This document shows, piece by piece, positions 16,178-24,153 of a stretch of 50,796 nucleotides of DNA. Origin of the DNA: a virus; IMG/VR virus record IMGVR_UViG_3300005511_000879, positions 1 to 50,796 of that record; one strand, given 5' to 3'. The notes beneath the pieces are model-generated. The model was not told the DNA's origin. It made no database searches and saw only the letters and a program-made list of their open reading frames with translations. Within the stretch, counting starts at the first letter, position 1; each line of letters opens with the position of its first letter. The position numbers and the translations under genes are program-made.

Positions 16178-19100
16178 GACGAACGACCCTTCGTGCGGCC
16201 AATCAGCTCGATCAGCTTCTGCGCGTCCTGTTCCGACGCGACGTTGAAGGTGTCGGCGGCGCCGCTCGGCATCTTCAGTTCGACCTCGTGCTTGGTGCTG
16301 CGTACCCCGGCCGGGTTCTCGAGGCGGCGCAGTTCCTGGGCGAAGCGCGCGCCCATCGCCTGCCAGGCAGCGTCATCGCGGCGCCCCTCGAGCGAGATGA
16401 AGCCCGCGCCATGTCGGTCGACCTGTGCGTTCTGGATTGCGTTCTGCTTGAGCGAGTCGATCACCGTGCGCAGCGCGCCAGCATCACCGGAGGTCAACGT
16501 GCCCGCCTTGAGCTTGTCCCGCAGCTCGAACATCAGGCGGTTGTCCACGGCGTTCTGGCCGGCGAGCCGTTCTTCGCGCGAGTTGCCGAAGGCGGATTGG
16601 ATCGGCTTCGCAGTGTTGTCGGGGCCGATGATTCCCGGGGTGGCGGACCCTTCGGCGCGCACGGTGGCACCATAGGAACGCCATTCGTTCTTGAGCTCCC
16701 CAAGGGTCCGCTTGGTCGAATCACCGAAGTGCTCGGTGGCCTCGCGTGCGCGCAGGAGCGCGTCCTCTGTTTCGAGCCACGCCGGCGCAACGCCCTTGTT
16801 CGCCGCGATCGCCTCGCGCGCCACGCGGGTGAACGCCTCGCGCAACTGGTCGGCGCTGGCCTTGCCGCTGTTCTTCAGGGTGTTGTAGGCGTCGCGCGAG
16901 TTGTCGGCTGCGGCCTTGAGCGCCGTCTGCGTTTGCAAGCCGAAGAACTTCATCGCCTCGCCAGCGCTTTGGATGCCGGGCTTCAGCTCTTCCATCTTCA
17001 CCTTCAGCTCTTCGGCCTTGAGCGTGGCTTGCTGCAGGAAGCCGTCGGCCACCTTGTCGCCGAGCACCTTGCGCACGGCCTCGATCTGCCCGCGCACGCC
17101 GTCCAGCGCCTTCTGGCTGTCGGCGGTGTCGATGCTCTTGGAAAGGCTCGCGGACAGGGCTGTGCCCGTGTCGACGCCCTGCGCCTTCAGGCGATCGAGC
17201 GACCGGATGATCGCTTCCGTGTCGTTGATGGCGCTGCGCGACGCGGCACCAACGCCATCGGCGAGCTGGCTGAAATCGAGCCCGGTGCGACGAATGGCTT
17301 CCCGGGCCGACTGGTCGAGCACGGCCGCCATGCGCTCGGCCTCGCGCGTGGCGCCGGCGAACGCGGCACGTGCGCGGGTTTCGAAAAGCCCGAGGTCTTC
17401 GCCCTTGAGCGCCTGTGCCCATGTCTCTTGGAATTGGCCTGCCGTGATTTTGGAATCGGCGAGCAGCTTGTCGAGCACTGCGCCCGCGTCCTTGATGCCG
17501 GGCACGGTCGAGAGGTCGAAGTCGCGGCCGATCTTGGCGATGGCCTCCGCGGCGCTGTCGCCCTTCGCGCGCATCTCGTCGAACTTCGCGATAGTGCCGG
17601 TGGCGGTCTTCGTCAGCTCGAACTGCTTGTCTCGCGCCTCCTGAAGCGCGAGCGCCAGGGCGCGCTGCTGGGCTGCGGTGGCCTTGGCCGCTTCCTCCTG
17701 CAGCCGCATCCGGTCTTCGGCTTCCTTCATGATCTTGCCGTAGCCGGCCATCTTCGCGGCCGTCTCGCCGATCGCCTGGCCGAAGCGCACGAACTCGGGC
17801 GCGAGCGCGGCCACCGCGAAGCCCATGGGACCGAACAGCCCCGTTGTCGCGCGCCACACGATGCCCGAGCGCGCTGCTGCAGCTGCGCTGGCCGCGGCGC
17901 CAGCGCCGGCGGCAGCGTGGCCCGCCGCACTGGCGCGGGTCGCCGTGGCATTCGCCGCATGGGCGGCCGTGTTGTTGAGCGTGGCGGCCGTGTTGGCCGC
18001 GATGGCCGTGGTCGCGCCCAGGGTCGCCGTGGCCCATTTGTAGGCGTCGGCAGCCAGCCCGGCGATCTTCAGCGCGGCATAGGCCTTGCCGGCGGCGTAG
18101 AGGGTCGAGACGAGCGTGTCGAGGTTCCGAGCCAGCCCGTCGATGATGCGCGCGAGGTTGGCGCTGGACACCATGCCGTTGTCAGTGGCACCGACATACA
18201 GCTGCCATTGGGTCTGCAGGTTCTGCAACGACCGCCCCACTGTCGCCGGCAGTTTGCCAAACTCGGAGGCGACGGCTGCGGACTGGCTCGTGAGCGCACG
18301 GATCACGGTCGATGCCGTCAGCACGCCCTGCTCTGCCTGCTTGCGCAGTTCGCCCGTGGTCAGGTTCAAGCCCTGCGCGAGCGCCTGCGCCAGGCGCGGC
18401 GCCTGTTCCATCACGGAATTGAATTCCTCGCCCCGCAGCACGCCGGACTGCAGGCCCTGGATGAGCTGCGTGAGGGCCGCCTTGGACGCCTCGGCGCCGC
18501 TGCCCGAGAGCTGAATCGCCTGATTGATGGTCTCGGTCAGCGCAAGTGCTTGATCCTGCGCGGCGGCGGCATTGAGCCCGGCGTCGGTCCCTGCCTTCGC
18601 CAAGCGCACGAACAGCGTCGCCGTTTCGTCGAGCGCGCTATTGGTGCGCAGCGCGATCTGCGTGATGCCCTGGAACGCCGTGTTAAAGGCCTGGCCCTCG
18701 CCCGTCGCCAGACGGATACGCGCCTCGAGGTTCTTGAACTGGTCGGCCGTGTCGGTCACGTCCTTGATCAGGCCGCCGACGAAGCTGCCGCCGAGTGCGA
18801 TACCTGCGATCGCCTGAATGCGCCGCAGCTCGTCGCCCACGGAACGGACGCCATCGCGCAGCGTGCGCTGGTCGGTGATCTGGCGCTGCACAGCGCCGTT
18901 CGCGGCAGCGGCCTGCTGGGCAAACGCGGGCGCGAGCCCGTTTACGCGTTCACGGACCTGGCCGATCGCAATTTCGAGGTTGCGCTCTGCCTGAGCGAGC
19001 TGCCCGGTCTCCAGGCCCAGCGAACGCAGCACGCCGCGCGAAGCCTCGAGCGCGGCATTCTTGCTGCCGACCTCGGCACTCAGCTTGCGGGCACTGTTGA

Positions 19101-19674
19101 CGGAGCGGTCGTACTCGGTGGAGAGGGCGCGCTCGGCCTGCTGTGCCCCGCGGGTCGCGCCGACTGCGGCGGTCAGAGAGGCGCGCTGCTCGGCCAGGTT
19201 GGTGCGCAGCTCGCGCACAGTGACCAACAGCTGTGCGTTGGCTTCGCGATACTCATCCGTCCGGCGAGCGCCGCCGGTGTATTCGGTGCGCAGCTTGACC
19301 AGCGCCTGGCGCTGCTCATCGAGATCGGCCTTTGCACCGTCGACGGCAGCGCGGGCGCGGGCTTCAGCTGCGGCAAACGCCGCGGTGGCTGCGGCGGCCT
19401 GCGGCAATTCCGCCCCAAGGCGGTCGACCGCTGCCGACGCGATGTCGAGTTCCTGGCCGAGCTGCTGCGTGGTCCGCCGTAGCGCGTTGAAATTCTGGAT
19501 GGCTTCTTGCTTCGACCCGAGGTTCTGCAGCGCCTCGGCGGCCCTGACCGCTTCCTGCGCAAGTTCGCCGTCGAGCGTGTCGCCGAGCGCGCGGAGTGAT
19601 CCCTCCAGCTGCTTGACGTCGGCTTCGCCCTTGATGCCAGTTTCGATGTCGTACCTGATCTTGGGATCGGTCAC
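16174..19674 (-). CDS. tail tape measure protein
   Basis: 1166 residues. Long coiled coils fill residues 1-290 (Ala, Leu, Arg, Glu rich). Around 300-390 is the conserved tape-measure N-terminal domain (DTADQFKNLEARIRLATGEG, IALRTNSALDETATLFVRLAKAG, GVLRGEEFNSVMEQAPRLA). A hydrophobic, Ala-rich region near 530-620 could be the membrane-inserting segment used in DNA delivery. More coiled coils follow. Length sets tail length at roughly 150-180 nm by the usual proportionality (inference). Largest gene of the window, intact. Confidence 0.92.
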   Translation of the reverse strand: MTDPKIRYDIETGIKGEADVKQLEGSLRALGDTLDGELAQEAVRAAEALQNLGSKQEAIQNFNALRRTTQQLGQELDIASAAVDRLGAELPQAAAATAAFAAAEARARAAVDGAKADLDEQRQALVKLRTEYTGGARRTDEYREANAQLLVTVRELRTNLAEQRASLTAAVGATRGAQQAERALSTEYDRSVNSARKLSAEVGSKNAALEASRGVLRSLGLETGQLAQAERNLEIAIGQVRERVNGLAPAFAQQAAAANGAVQRQITDQRTLRDGVRSVGDELRRIQAIAGIALGGSFVGGLIKDVTDTADQFKNLEARIRLATGEGQAFNTAFQGITQIALRTNSALDETATLFVRLAKAGTDAGLNAAAAQDQALALTETINQAIQLSGSGAEASKAALTQLIQGLQSGVLRGEEFNSVMEQAPRLAQALAQGLNLTTGELRKQAEQGVLTASTVIRALTSQSAAVASEFGKLPATVGRSLQNLQTQWQLYVGATDNGMVSSANLARIIDGLARNLDTLVSTLYAAGKAYAALKIAGLAADAYKWATATLGATTAIAANTAATLNNTAAHAANATATRASAAGHAAAGAGAAASAAAAARSGIVWRATTGLFGPMGFAVAALAPEFVRFGQAIGETAAKMAGYGKIMKEAEDRMRLQEEAAKATAAQQRALALALQEARDKQFELTKTATGTIAKFDEMRAKGDSAAEAIAKIGRDFDLSTVPGIKDAGAVLDKLLADSKITAGQFQETWAQALKGEDLGLFETRARAAFAGATREAERMAAVLDQSAREAIRRTGLDFSQLADGVGAASRSAINDTEAIIRSLDRLKAQGVDTGTALSASLSKSIDTADSQKALDGVRGQIEAVRKVLGDKVADGFLQQATLKAEELKVKMEELKPGIQSAGEAMKFFGLQTQTALKAAADNSRDAYNTLKNSGKASADQLREAFTRVAREAIAANKGVAPAWLETEDALLRAREATEHFGDSTKRTLGELKNEWRSYGATVRAEGSATPGIIGPDNTAKPIQSAFGNSREERLAGQNAVDNRLMFELRDKLKAGTLTSGDAGALRTVIDSLKQNAIQNAQVDRHGAGFISLEGRRDDAAWQAMGARFAQELRRLENPAGVRSTKHEVELKMPSGAADTFNVASEQDAQKLIELIGRTKGRSS

Positions 19675-19714
19675 ACGCGGTGCTCCAGTTTCGGTGCGTT
19701 GGGGTGCGGGAAGG

Positions 19715-19743
19715 CCCCGGCGTGGTCATGCGCCGGGGTTTTT
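19715..19743 (+). terminator. terminator-like hairpin facing right
   Basis: Perfect 8-bp stem CCCCGGCG/CGCCGGGG with an 8-base loop followed by TTTTT on the plus strand. It lies in the only sizeable gap of the tail cluster, between tape measure and tube genes. The U-tract serves plus-strand (antisense) transcription; read leftward the hairpin lacks a U-tract, so it may only attenuate late transcription. Confidence 0.5.
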
Positions 19744-19756
19744 CATCGATCGAGGG

Positions 19757-20518
19757 TTAGGCCACCGGATCGTCGAAGTCGACGACGAACGGCTCCGTCT
19801 TGCCGGCGGGAATCACGAGCGTGCCTTCCAGCTGGACGCCGTTGAACTCGTCGGCGAGGAAGTCGAAGCCCTGCGTGGAACGCAGCGAGGCCTCCCACAC
19901 TTCCACGCGCATCGGGCCGTCGTCGACCAGGTTCACGCCGACGAAGCGCGCCTGCGCGCGAACCTGCACCTGCTTGCCGCCATGGATGCGGGTGCCCGAC
20001 ACCGCCAGCGCAGTGCCCACCACCGTGACAACTTCGTCTTGCGCCACGCTGCCGCTCGCAAGGAACTTCACCTCGCCGGTGGCGTAGTTCACGATGAAAT
20101 CGGTGTCTTTGGTGAGCGCACCGGCAGTTGCACCGGTCAAGCCGAAGCCGGCCTCCACCACCTGGCGCTTCGCCAGTGCCACCCACTTGTCGAGCTTGGC
20201 GACCACAGTGCCGCCGATGCTGCCGGCGCCCTGCGAGTACTGCGACAGAGTGCCCTGGAACTGCATCGCCAGCGCTTCCTTGTCGGCCGCCGAGATGGTG
20301 ATCGCGATCTTCGTGGGCTTCGCGAGTGGAACGGACGCTACGGCCTGGCCGTAGCTCTCACGCTTCTTCGAAGTCTTCTCCTTGACTTCGGAATCGGGTG
20401 TGATCTCGAAGCGGTCGGCGCCGAGCTGGTCGCCCCACCCGCCGTAGGCCTGCGTGGCCGGGTTGTACATGTTGAGCTGAACGGCGCCAGCTCCCAGGAT
20501 TGCTTGTGCGTCTGCCAT
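19757..20518 (-). CDS. major tail tube protein (putative)
   Basis: 253 residues, beta-rich, starting MADAQAILGAGAVQLNMYN. A family-like feature is the ITPDSEVKEKTSKKRESYGQAVASV stretch typical of tube proteins that assemble into hexamer rings, plus a C-terminal domain with DFIVNYATGEVKF. Position between the head-tail completion genes and the tape measure gene is the expected one. The function is inferred mainly from order, size and composition. Confidence 0.7.
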   Translation of the reverse strand: MADAQAILGAGAVQLNMYNPATQAYGGWGDQLGADRFEITPDSEVKEKTSKKRESYGQAVASVPLAKPTKIAITISAADKEALAMQFQGTLSQYSQGAGSIGGTVVAKLDKWVALAKRQVVEAGFGLTGATAGALTKDTDFIVNYATGEVKFLASGSVAQDEVVTVVGTALAVSGTRIHGGKQVQVRAQARFVGVNLVDDGPMRVEVWEASLRSTQGFDFLADEFNGVQLEGTLVIPAGKTEPFVVDFDDPVA

Positions 20519-20549
20519 GAAATTCTCCAGAAGAGGTTGACTGCTCGAC

Positions 20550-21002
20550 TCAGACGTTGAACACGTCGGAGTCGCGATACTCGAGCGAGAAGGTGCCCAG
20601 CACGAGGCCGCCCCCCACGTCGATGTTTTCCAAACGGAATGCGACTTCGCCTTCGCGGTGATTGCTGACCTGCACCAGGTCCTTGAGCCGCGGCAGCGCT
20701 GCCTTGAGGGCGCGCTTTCCGGTGCGGTAGTCCTGATGCGACCCGAGCCGCGCTTCGTCCGACCGGTTGATGACGCCGAGGTTGTAGCGATACACGCGGT
20801 GCATCGGCTTGTTGGCCGGCCCGGGCAGGTCCGATACATCCTCGAAGAACACCACGCGCCCGCCTTCCGCCAGGTCCGTGGCCCGCACGGGGTTGTCCAG
20901 CAGCTTCGCTTCGGCAAAAGCTGGATCTGCCACAAGTGCGGCATAGAGCGCTTTGCCGATCTCGTAGACCGGGCCGTTCGGCAGCTTGTCCGGCGTGCTC
21001 AT
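20550..21002 (-). CDS. tail terminator/completion-like protein
   Basis: 150 residues; size and location upstream of the tube gene match tail terminator proteins of the gpU type. It contains VYEIGKALYAALVADPAFAEAKLLDNP, HRVYRYNLGVINRSDEARLG and a C-terminal strand FSLEYRDSDVFNV. It overlaps the preceding small gene by four bases (ATGA). Sequence similarity to a named family is not certain. Confidence 0.6.
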   Translation of the reverse strand: MSTPDKLPNGPVYEIGKALYAALVADPAFAEAKLLDNPVRATDLAEGGRVVFFEDVSDLPGPANKPMHRVYRYNLGVINRSDEARLGSHQDYRTGKRALKAALPRLKDLVQVSNHREGEVAFRLENIDVGGGLVLGTFSLEYRDSDVFNV

Positions 21003-21331
21003 GCCGTTGCGCTGCCGAGCAGCGCCTCCACTTCGCGACCGTCGGTCTCGCGGCGCGGGTTCTCGAGCAGCCTGAACGCCGTGCCGGTGGGCACGTCGGG
21101 GCCTGCGGGCTCCAGCGCGATCAGCTTGTCGTCGGCACGCACGTCCTGGCCAGCGGCGAAGCGCGCGGTGCGGACGGCCGCAACGGACCGCCCCTCCAGC
21201 ACTTGCTGATCCACGGCCCCGAGGATCACCATCACATCGACGTTCGCGGCGGCGGGCCGCACGCGCGCGAAGAGCGAGGCGAAGTCGGAGCCGAAGAACA
21301 CGGCGGCCAGGTCGTGCGTGTGATCGATCAT
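20999..21331 (-). CDS. head-tail joining-like protein
   Basis: 110 residues starting MIDHTHDLAAVFFGSDFA, five bases downstream of the capsid gene. Alternating strands with FARVRPAAANVDVMVILGAVDQQVLEGRSV resemble the small lambda gpFII-type head-tail connector in size, order and composition. Assigned by context rather than a diagnostic motif. Confidence 0.6.
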   Translation of the reverse strand: MIDHTHDLAAVFFGSDFASLFARVRPAAANVDVMVILGAVDQQVLEGRSVAAVRTARFAAGQDVRADDKLIALEPAGPDVPTGTAFRLLENPRRETDGREVEALLGSATA

Positions 21332-21336
21332 GGCGA

Positions 21337-22368
21337 TCAGCGGACCTTGATACGCATCGTCGCGTTGACGCGATACGGCACGAGCAGCGGCGCCGACTGC
21401 AGCAGCAGGTAGCGCATGCTTGGGTCGTGCTCGAGCCAGCTCTTCGGGAAGTACGCCATGGCCTGCAGCGCCTCGTGATCGAGGATGGCGCCGAACTGGC
21501 GCACGCCTTCCACCTGCGCGGGGGCCGCGGTGCAGATCACCGTGAAGGCCGGCAGCAGCGATTGCTCCTGCGCTTCGGTGTCGCCCGGCATGATGCCCCA
21601 GCCGCTGTAGGTGTAGAAGTTGAAGCCGTCCACGACGCCCTGGAAGATCAGCCCTTCGCGGTTGTGCGCGTCCTGCTGCAGGGTGCTGTTGCCGCGGTAG
21701 CGGTCCAGGCGTTCCTTCACATCGGCATCGGACCGGAAGACCTTCCAAGCGTCGATGGTCATGATCACGTCGGAGATCCCGACGCCGGTGCGCTTGACCA
21801 TCGCGTCGGAATAGTCCTGCAGGCTGTCCAGCGGCTTGATGCCGGCCTCGCCCCAGCGGTTCGCGCCGGACAGCGTGATCGTCAGGTCCGCATGGCGGTC
21901 GAAGTCCACCGTCACCTTGGGGTACTGCGCCCCTTCGACGGTGATCTTGCCGTCGTACAGGGTCTTGGCGGCCATCCACTCGAGGCGGCGCTCGACGCCG
22001 TCGATCTGGTCTTGCAGATCCATGGCGACCAGGATGTCCATGCGCTCCGCCGGCGACAGCTCGCCGCCGCCGATGCGCTCACCCATGACGCGCTTGATGG
22101 CGCGGCCCGGGTGGAACGGGCGCTTGTCCTTGATGTACGCCGGCTTGTAGGTGTCGGTACGGAAGCCGCGGCTGGCGACCAGTTGGCCGGCCACGAGCGG
22201 GCTGACGAAGGGCGCCATGCGGCGCGGGCGGTTCTCCACGTCGAAGTGGATTTCTTCGCTGGATTCTTCGATGACGCTGGGGAAGTAGCGCGAGGCCAGG
22301 CCGAAGTTCGGGACGCGCAGGTCCTCGATCACGGCCACCAGGGCGTCAGTGCTGAAAAGATCGGGCAT
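21337..22368 (-). CDS. major capsid protein, lambda gpE family
   Basis: 343 residues of the Phage_cap_E family (HK97 fold). Recognisable stretches are MPDLFSTDALVAVIEDL at the N-terminus, RRMAPFVSPLVAG, RGFRTDTYKPAYIKDKR, RMDILVAMDLQDQIDGVERRLEW and the C-terminal VPYRVNATMRIKVR. Length is close to lambda gpE. The gene follows the decoration protein, as in lambda (D then E). It would build the shell after scaffold-assisted assembly. Confidence 0.93.
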   Translation of the reverse strand: MPDLFSTDALVAVIEDLRVPNFGLASRYFPSVIEESSEEIHFDVENRPRRMAPFVSPLVAGQLVASRGFRTDTYKPAYIKDKRPFHPGRAIKRVMGERIGGGELSPAERMDILVAMDLQDQIDGVERRLEWMAAKTLYDGKITVEGAQYPKVTVDFDRHADLTITLSGANRWGEAGIKPLDSLQDYSDAMVKRTGVGISDVIMTIDAWKVFRSDADVKERLDRYRGNSTLQQDAHNREGLIFQGVVDGFNFYTYSGWGIMPGDTEAQEQSLLPAFTVICTAAPAQVEGVRQFGAILDHEALQAMAYFPKSWLEHDPSMRYLLLQSAPLLVPYRVNATMRIKVR

Positions 22369-22402
22369 GTTGAGGCTCCAAAAGCTTGTGTTGAGATTCG
22401 TC

Positions 22403-22780
22403 TCAGACCGGGATCTGGTCGATGAGGAAGATGCCCTGATCGCGCAGGGCGTCCTTGACGGAGGCCGCGGTGTGGCCCGTGCCGAAGGTCACGCCGCCCG
22501 TGAGGAAGTCGCCGCGGATGTAGGCGACCGTGGGCGCGTCGGCGTCGGTCGCGTCGGTGTCTTCCACCAGGATGGCGGCCGGCACTTCGGAGCCGTCGGT
22601 CGCGGCGTCCAGGCTCAGTACGTACTTGCCGGTGGCGGTGATCTTGCCGAGCAGAGCGCCGCGCGTGAGGTTCTGGCCCGCCAGCAGCACGATGGGTTCG
22701 CTGATCAGCAGCGCGGCATTGCCGGCAATGAGTCCGCCGGGAACGAAGCCCTCGGACTTGTAGGTTGCGAGAAAAGTCAT
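22403..22780 (-). CDS. head decoration protein, lambda gpD-like
   Basis: 125 residues of the gpD trimeric stabiliser family. Typical features are the long N-terminal arm followed by a strand-rich core (LAGQNLTRGALLGKITATGKYVLSLDAATDGSEVPAAILVED) and a C-terminal YIRGDFLTGGVTFGTGHTAASVKDALRDQGIFL. It would cap trimers of the expanded capsid. Located between protease/scaffold and capsid genes as in lambda. Confidence 0.93.
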   Translation of the reverse strand: MTFLATYKSEGFVPGGLIAGNAALLISEPIVLLAGQNLTRGALLGKITATGKYVLSLDAATDGSEVPAAILVEDTDATDADAPTVAYIRGDFLTGGVTFGTGHTAASVKDALRDQGIFLIDQIPV

Positions 22781-22815
22781 GGTCTTTCCTTGAAGTCGAA
22801 ATGAGGGGACGCGTG

Positions 22816-23217
22816 TCAGGCGCTGACGCCGCGGAGCTTGTTGAAGGCCGCGACGGCGCGCTTGCCAACGCTGCGGTCGGTCTCGGCGCCGGGCGCGGCA
22901 TCGGCCGGCGCCACTGCGCCGGGTGCGGCCGGCGAGGCATCGCCCAGGTGGTCCTTGGCCGCGGCGGCGATGCGCGTGCGCTCGGCCGCCAGCACCTGCT
23001 GCGCGGCGTCGCCGGCGGTGGATTTGCCGTCGAAGGCCAGCTGCTCGATGAGGCCTTCGTGGCCCGGCATGGCGGCGGCACGCACGGCCTGGATGCGCTC
23101 GCGTTCCTGGGTTGCGCCCAGGGTCACGAACTCGGAGCGGATGGTCGCAAACAGCGCCGCGTGGTCCCGCTCGAAGGACTCACGCGTGAGGGTCGGCTTG
23201 TTGTCAGCTTCGGGCAT
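22816..23217 (-). CDS. nested scaffold protein (Nu3-like) from internal start
   Basis: 133 residues in the same frame as the 3' end of the protease gene. The ATG at 23217 (MPEADNKP) has AAGGA exactly seven bases upstream, a better ribosome site than expected by chance inside a gene. The product is acidic, helical and ends in a basic helix (RSVGKRAVAAFNKLRGV) suited to capsid binding. This copies the lambda C/Nu3 arrangement. Confidence 0.65.
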   Translation of the reverse strand: MPEADNKPTLTRESFERDHAALFATIRSEFVTLGATQERERIQAVRAAAMPGHEGLIEQLAFDGKSTAGDAAQQVLAAERTRIAAAAKDHLGDASPAAPGAVAPADAAPGAETDRSVGKRAVAAFNKLRGVSA

Positions 23218-24153
23218 GACAGGTTCCTTTTCACGTTGGGAGGATTCGTCTTCGGGCGCAGCACCGGCAGCCGTTGACAGGACACCCGCGACCGCGAAGA
23301 CCGACGAGCGGCGCTTTGCGTACTTCGCGGGATCGGTGGCCAGGTCCTCCACCAATGCATCGAGCGTGGAAACACCGTCCACGAGCCCTGCATCGATGGC
23401 CTGCTGGCCGCGGAACACACGGCCATCGGCCATGTGCTCCAGAACTTGTTCAGCCGTCGCGCCGCGGTAGGTGGCGACGGCGTCGACGAAGAGGCTGTAG
23501 ACGTAGTCCACGTCCGCCTGGATGAGCGCAAGGCCCTCTTCGGATAGCGGCGCGATGCCGCTTGCCATGCGCTTGTAGCGGCCCGCCGTGATTTCGGTCT
23601 GGGTCTCCGCGGCGCGCGGGTTGTAGTTGTGCGTGGCGACCACGCCGATGCTGCCCGCCTGCACCGTGGGGCCGCTGATGAACACCGCGTTGGAAGCTGC
23701 GCCAAACCAGTAGGCCGCGCTGGCGATGACGCCATCGCTGTGGCTGACGATGGGCTTCTCCGACGACATGGCGTGGATGGCGCTGCCCAGCTCGGGCGTG
23801 CCGATGACGCTGCCGCCAGGGCTGTCGATCGCCAGCACGATGGACTTGACCCGCGAGTCCGCCATCGCGCTCTCGATCTGCTTGGTGGCCATCTGCGTGC
23901 TTAGGCCGCCCGAGATCTGCATGAACAGATTCGCCTTGGGCGCGATCACGCCCTCGATGTTGAGCACCGCCACGCCGCCGGGGTGGACCGCGTAGGCCTG
24001 CTGCTCGCTGTGCAACGGGCGACCCAGCCGGGCTTCCACGGCCGAAATGTCGATCTTCTCGCCCCGCAGGTGCGTGGAATAGATCGCCTGCAGCTCGCGC
24101 AGCTTGTCGGGCTGAATGGCCCAGGCGCTGGTGAGCAAGTCGATGAGGTTCAT
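22816..24153 (-). CDS. S49-family prohead protease (lambda gpC-like)
   Basis: 445 residues. Residues about 60-275 form an SppA/ClpP-type S49 peptidase: AVLNIEGVI, AIDSPGGSV, the nucleophile Ser145 in IASAAYW, SIGVVATH, and Lys194 as a plausible general base. Residues 313-445 are helical and low in aromatic residues, the usual scaffold extension. As in lambda C/Nu3 the scaffold can be made separately from an internal start. The start overlaps the portal stop by four bases. Confidence 0.92.
   Translation of the reverse strand: MNLIDLLTSAWAIQPDKLRELQAIYSTHLRGEKIDISAVEARLGRPLHSEQQAYAVHPGGVAVLNIEGVIAPKANLFMQISGGLSTQMATKQIESAMADSRVKSIVLAIDSPGGSVIGTPELGSAIHAMSSEKPIVSHSDGVIASAAYWFGAASNAVFISGPTVQAGSIGVVATHNYNPRAAETQTEITAGRYKRMASGIAPLSEEGLALIQADVDYVYSLFVDAVATYRGATAEQVLEHMADGRVFRGQQAIDAGLVDGVSTLDALVEDLATDPAKYAKRRSSVFAVAGVLSTAAGAAPEDESSQREKEPVMPEADNKPTLTRESFERDHAALFATIRSEFVTLGATQERERIQAVRAAAMPGHEGLIEQLAFDGKSTAGDAAQQVLAAERTRIAAAAKDHLGDASPAAPGAVAPADAAPGAETDRSVGKRAVAAFNKLRGVSA

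Noticed and set aside
16288-19482. Plus-strand open frame of over 1000 codons
   Set aside because: It lies fully antisense to the tape measure gene and results from GC-rich third positions; no ribosome site or known domain.
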